Both the position numbers and the translations under genes were made by a program. A stretch of DNA of 15,863 nt, from NCBI GenBank assembly GCA_039030125.1, contig JBCCEV010000105.1, positions 1-15,863 on the forward strand, given 5' to 3'. Below, one piece after another: positions 14,103 through 15,863 of this stretch. Each line of letters opens with the position of its first letter. The first letter of the stretch is position 1. This DNA comes from JBCCEV01 sp039030125. GTDB lineage: Bacteria > Pseudomonadota > Gammaproteobacteria > Ga0077536. Below the pieces are notes generated by a model that saw nothing but the letters and a program-made list of their open reading frames with translations, was not told the origin of the DNA and did no database searches.

Positions 14103-14987
14103 ATGAGTGCCAGCCAAGCGCAATTGAGGGAGGCTCACCGAGTCGAAGATCTGGTTGCGGGCATCAGAGATCTGATCCCGCTTCCGCAGGCTTACGTGCG
14201 CATTCGCGAGCTCGTTGCCGATCCCGATACTCGCATTAGCGAACTCGCCGAGGTGATCGCAACTGATCCAGCCCTTACTGCGCGGCTATTGAGGATAGCC
14301 AACAGTGCTTTCTACGCGCTCCCGGATCCGGTGGAGTCCGTGCACCGGGCCGTGCGGGTCCTCGGCTTTCAGGAAGTCAATCGAATCGCGCTGGCAACCT
14401 CAGCGCTCGGTTCCCTGGACGCGTTGTCACCAGAACATATCGATATTCACAGCTTTTGGCGGCAAAGCGTTTACTGCGGACTATTTGCCCGCAAACTCGC
14501 CGGCTTTTTGCGCGAGACGGGATCGGATGCCCTATTCGTAGCGGGGCTACTCCACGCGACCGGGATCATCGTGCTCGCCCACCAACTGCCCGCGGACTAC
14601 CTTCATTGCGTGGAACACTCGCGTCGGCACGACCAGCCGGTGAATCAGGTGCAGAAAGCGCTTTTAGGATTCGACTACGCCGACCTCGCCGCCGCCCTAC
14701 TGGATTTTTGGCAGTTACCCAAAAGCATCATCCAACCCATCGCCCTGCATACCAGCGCACTCGAGGACGTCGATGAAGCGCTGCGCACACCGGCGGCTAT
14801 CTTGGGTATCGCCGCCACCGTCGCCGACGCCACTTCGACGCTGGCAACCACACCGAGCTCCAGATTCGATTCCCAAGCCGTCCAGCTCACGCACATGAAT
14901 ACCGAAAGACTCGATGGCCTCATGGTGGAAACCGAGGCCGAACTGGTCGATGTTATTGCTGCGCTAATTCCGGGTAGTTCTAGCTGA
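14103..14987 (+). CDS. HDOD-domain protein
   Basis: This 294-residue protein has an HDOD domain over about residues 20-220. ISELAEVIATDPALTARLLR (45-64), IANSAFYAL (65-73) and VHRAVRVLGF (80-89) are the conserved N-terminal blocks. The position where true HD phosphohydrolases have HD reads LLHATG, so the metal site is incomplete, as is typical of HDOD proteins, which act as regulatory modules in signalling, motility or stress. No receiver, GGDEF or EAL domain is attached. The start ATG 14103 lacks a strong ribosome-binding site. Its 3' end overlaps the convergent phaC gene by 8 nt. Its role here is unknown. Confidence 0.88.
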   Translation: MSASQAQLREAHRVEDLVAGIRDLIPLPQAYVRIRELVADPDTRISELAEVIATDPALTARLLRIANSAFYALPDPVESVHRAVRVLGFQEVNRIALATSALGSLDALSPEHIDIHSFWRQSVYCGLFARKLAGFLRETGSDALFVAGLLHATGIIVLAHQLPADYLHCVEHSRRHDQPVNQVQKALLGFDYADLAAALLDFWQLPKSIIQPIALHTSALEDVDEALRTPAAILGIAATVADATSTLATTPSSRFDSQAVQLTHMNTERLDGLMVETEAELVDVIAALIPGSSS

Positions 14988-15863
14988 TCCGTTTCGTCGC
15001 GTAGGACCCTGGCGCTGCTTCTATCACGCTGAGTCCGCCGTCACCGGGGTGCCGCGCGGCGACCTGCTCGCCCCTGAAGGGGGCGACCCAGTCCGCCCAC
15101 GTCGCCCACCAGGATCCTGATTTGGGTTGCGCAGCGTCAAGCCATTCAGTGGCATCAGAATCTCTTGGCCGCCCACCGATAAAATGGTCATAGGCTTTAT
15201 CGCCCGGCGGGTTTACGATCCCGGCGATGTGGCCCGCCTTGCTCAGAATAAACTGCACATCCCCGCAAGGCAGTTGCGCCCCAGCGTAGGTCGACTTCCA
15301 CGGTGCGATGTGATCTTCTAGCGCCGATACAAAACACAGCGGCAGATCGATACTGCTGAGGTCGATCGGAACGCCGTTGACCTCGATTCCGCCGGGTTCA
15401 CGAAAACGGTTCTCGATATACATCTTGCGTAAGTAAGTGCTGTGCATTTTTGCCGGCATACGGGTCGAATCGGCATTCCAAAACAGAAGATCAAACGCCG
15501 CAGGTTTGCGCCCCATTAGATAGTTATTGATCACGAACGACCAAATCAAATCGTTGGCACGGATCATATTGAACGCACTCGACATCTCGGCGCCATCAAG
15601 GAAACCCTGCTCGTTCATCTTGCTTTCAAGTGACGACACCTGTTGCTCATCCACAAAAACACCGATGTCGCCAGGCTCGCTGAAATCAAGGAGGGAGGTA
15701 AAAAAGGTGCCACTGATCACGCGCTCGTCGCCGCGGGCTTTAAGATAAGCGAGCGTCGCCCCCGTGAGCGTGCCGCCAAGGCAGTAACCAATGAGGTTAA
15801 TTTCAGAGACTCCCGTAGCACGCTCAATGGCATCGAGCGCGGCCCCTGTCCCTGCCTGCATTG
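14980..15863 (-). CDS. phaC: Poly(3-hydroxyalkanoate) synthase PhaC, C-terminal part (5' end outside window)
   Basis: About 294 residues of the alpha/beta-hydrolase catalytic domain are present. The lipase-like box GYCLGGT (catalytic Cys) is near the right edge. The acidic residue in SALEDHIAPW and the His in KAGHIAGIVNPP complete the Cys-Asp-His triad. Single-chain PhaC enzymes of class I or II are near 560-600 residues, so roughly half is missing. The ATG at 15861 is almost certainly internal, because the frame stays open to the edge and the N-terminal domain is absent. It polymerises 3-hydroxyacyl-CoA into storage granules. It is convergent with the HDOD gene, and the stop lies inside that gene. 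Confidence 0.93.
   Translation of the reverse strand, partial: MQAGTGAALDAIERATGVSEINLIGYCLGGTLTGATLAYLKARGDERVISGTFFTSLLDFSEPGDIGVFVDEQQVSSLESKMNEQGFLDGAEMSSAFNMIRANDLIWSFVINNYLMGRKPAAFDLLFWNADSTRMPAKMHSTYLRKMYIENRFREPGGIEVNGVPIDLSSIDLPLCFVSALEDHIAPWKSTYAGAQLPCGDVQFILSKAGHIAGIVNPPGDKAYDHFIGGRPRDSDATEWLDAAQPKSGSWWATWADWVAPFRGEQVAARHPGDGGLSVIEAAPGSYATKRIS

Overview
The window reads as chromosomal DNA of a proteobacterium, most likely a gammaproteobacterium. The reasons are an MltF-type lytic transglycosylase lipoprotein, a PhaC-type polyhydroxyalkanoate synthase, an HDOD protein and a Sel1-repeat protein on the right flank, and a moderately high GC content by eye. The assignment is tentative because no rRNA, tRNA or phylogenetic marker is present.

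Positions 1 to 11253 hold one dense minus-strand operon of at least eleven genes. In transcription order they are: a winged-helix regulator (11253-10618), a DegT-family aminotransferase (10625-9495), a family 4 glycosyltransferase (9502-8168), an NAD-dependent epimerase/dehydratase (8152-7214), a GmhA-like SIS sugar-phosphate isomerase (7217-6624), a split transketolase (6599-5736 and 5739-4801), a HAD phosphatase (4808-4176), an APH/choline-kinase-like kinase (4209-3166), a SAM methyltransferase (3165-2497), a zinc alcohol dehydrogenase (2487-1438) and a nucleotidyltransferase-sugar kinase fusion (1408 to beyond the left edge). Every junction overlaps or is under 30 nt, several starts are TTG or GTG, and no internal terminator is visible.

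The enzymes fit production of an activated higher-carbon sugar, probably a heptose or similar. Transketolase would build a ketose phosphate, the SIS protein would isomerise it, the kinase and nucleotidyltransferase would phosphorylate and activate it, and the HAD enzyme would remove a phosphate. The epimerase, dehydrogenase, aminotransferase and methyltransferase would decorate the sugar, and the glycosyltransferase would place it on a surface glycan. The logic resembles ADP- or GDP-heptose synthesis and the lincosamide octose pathway. The fusion protein has its two domains in the reverse order to classical HldE. The final product is inferred.

The operon leader (11254-11310) carries two 15-bp palindromes sharing GTTCA-N5-TGAAC, flanking a candidate -10 box. 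This suggests autoregulation by the first gene product. Divergent to the operon lies mltF (11441-12841). A convergent Sel1-repeat gene (14026-12845), a divergent HDOD gene (14103-14987) and a 5'-truncated phaC (15863-14980) follow. These four look like an ordinary chromosomal flank beside an accessory glycan locus. No mobile element, CRISPR array or RNA gene was recognised.
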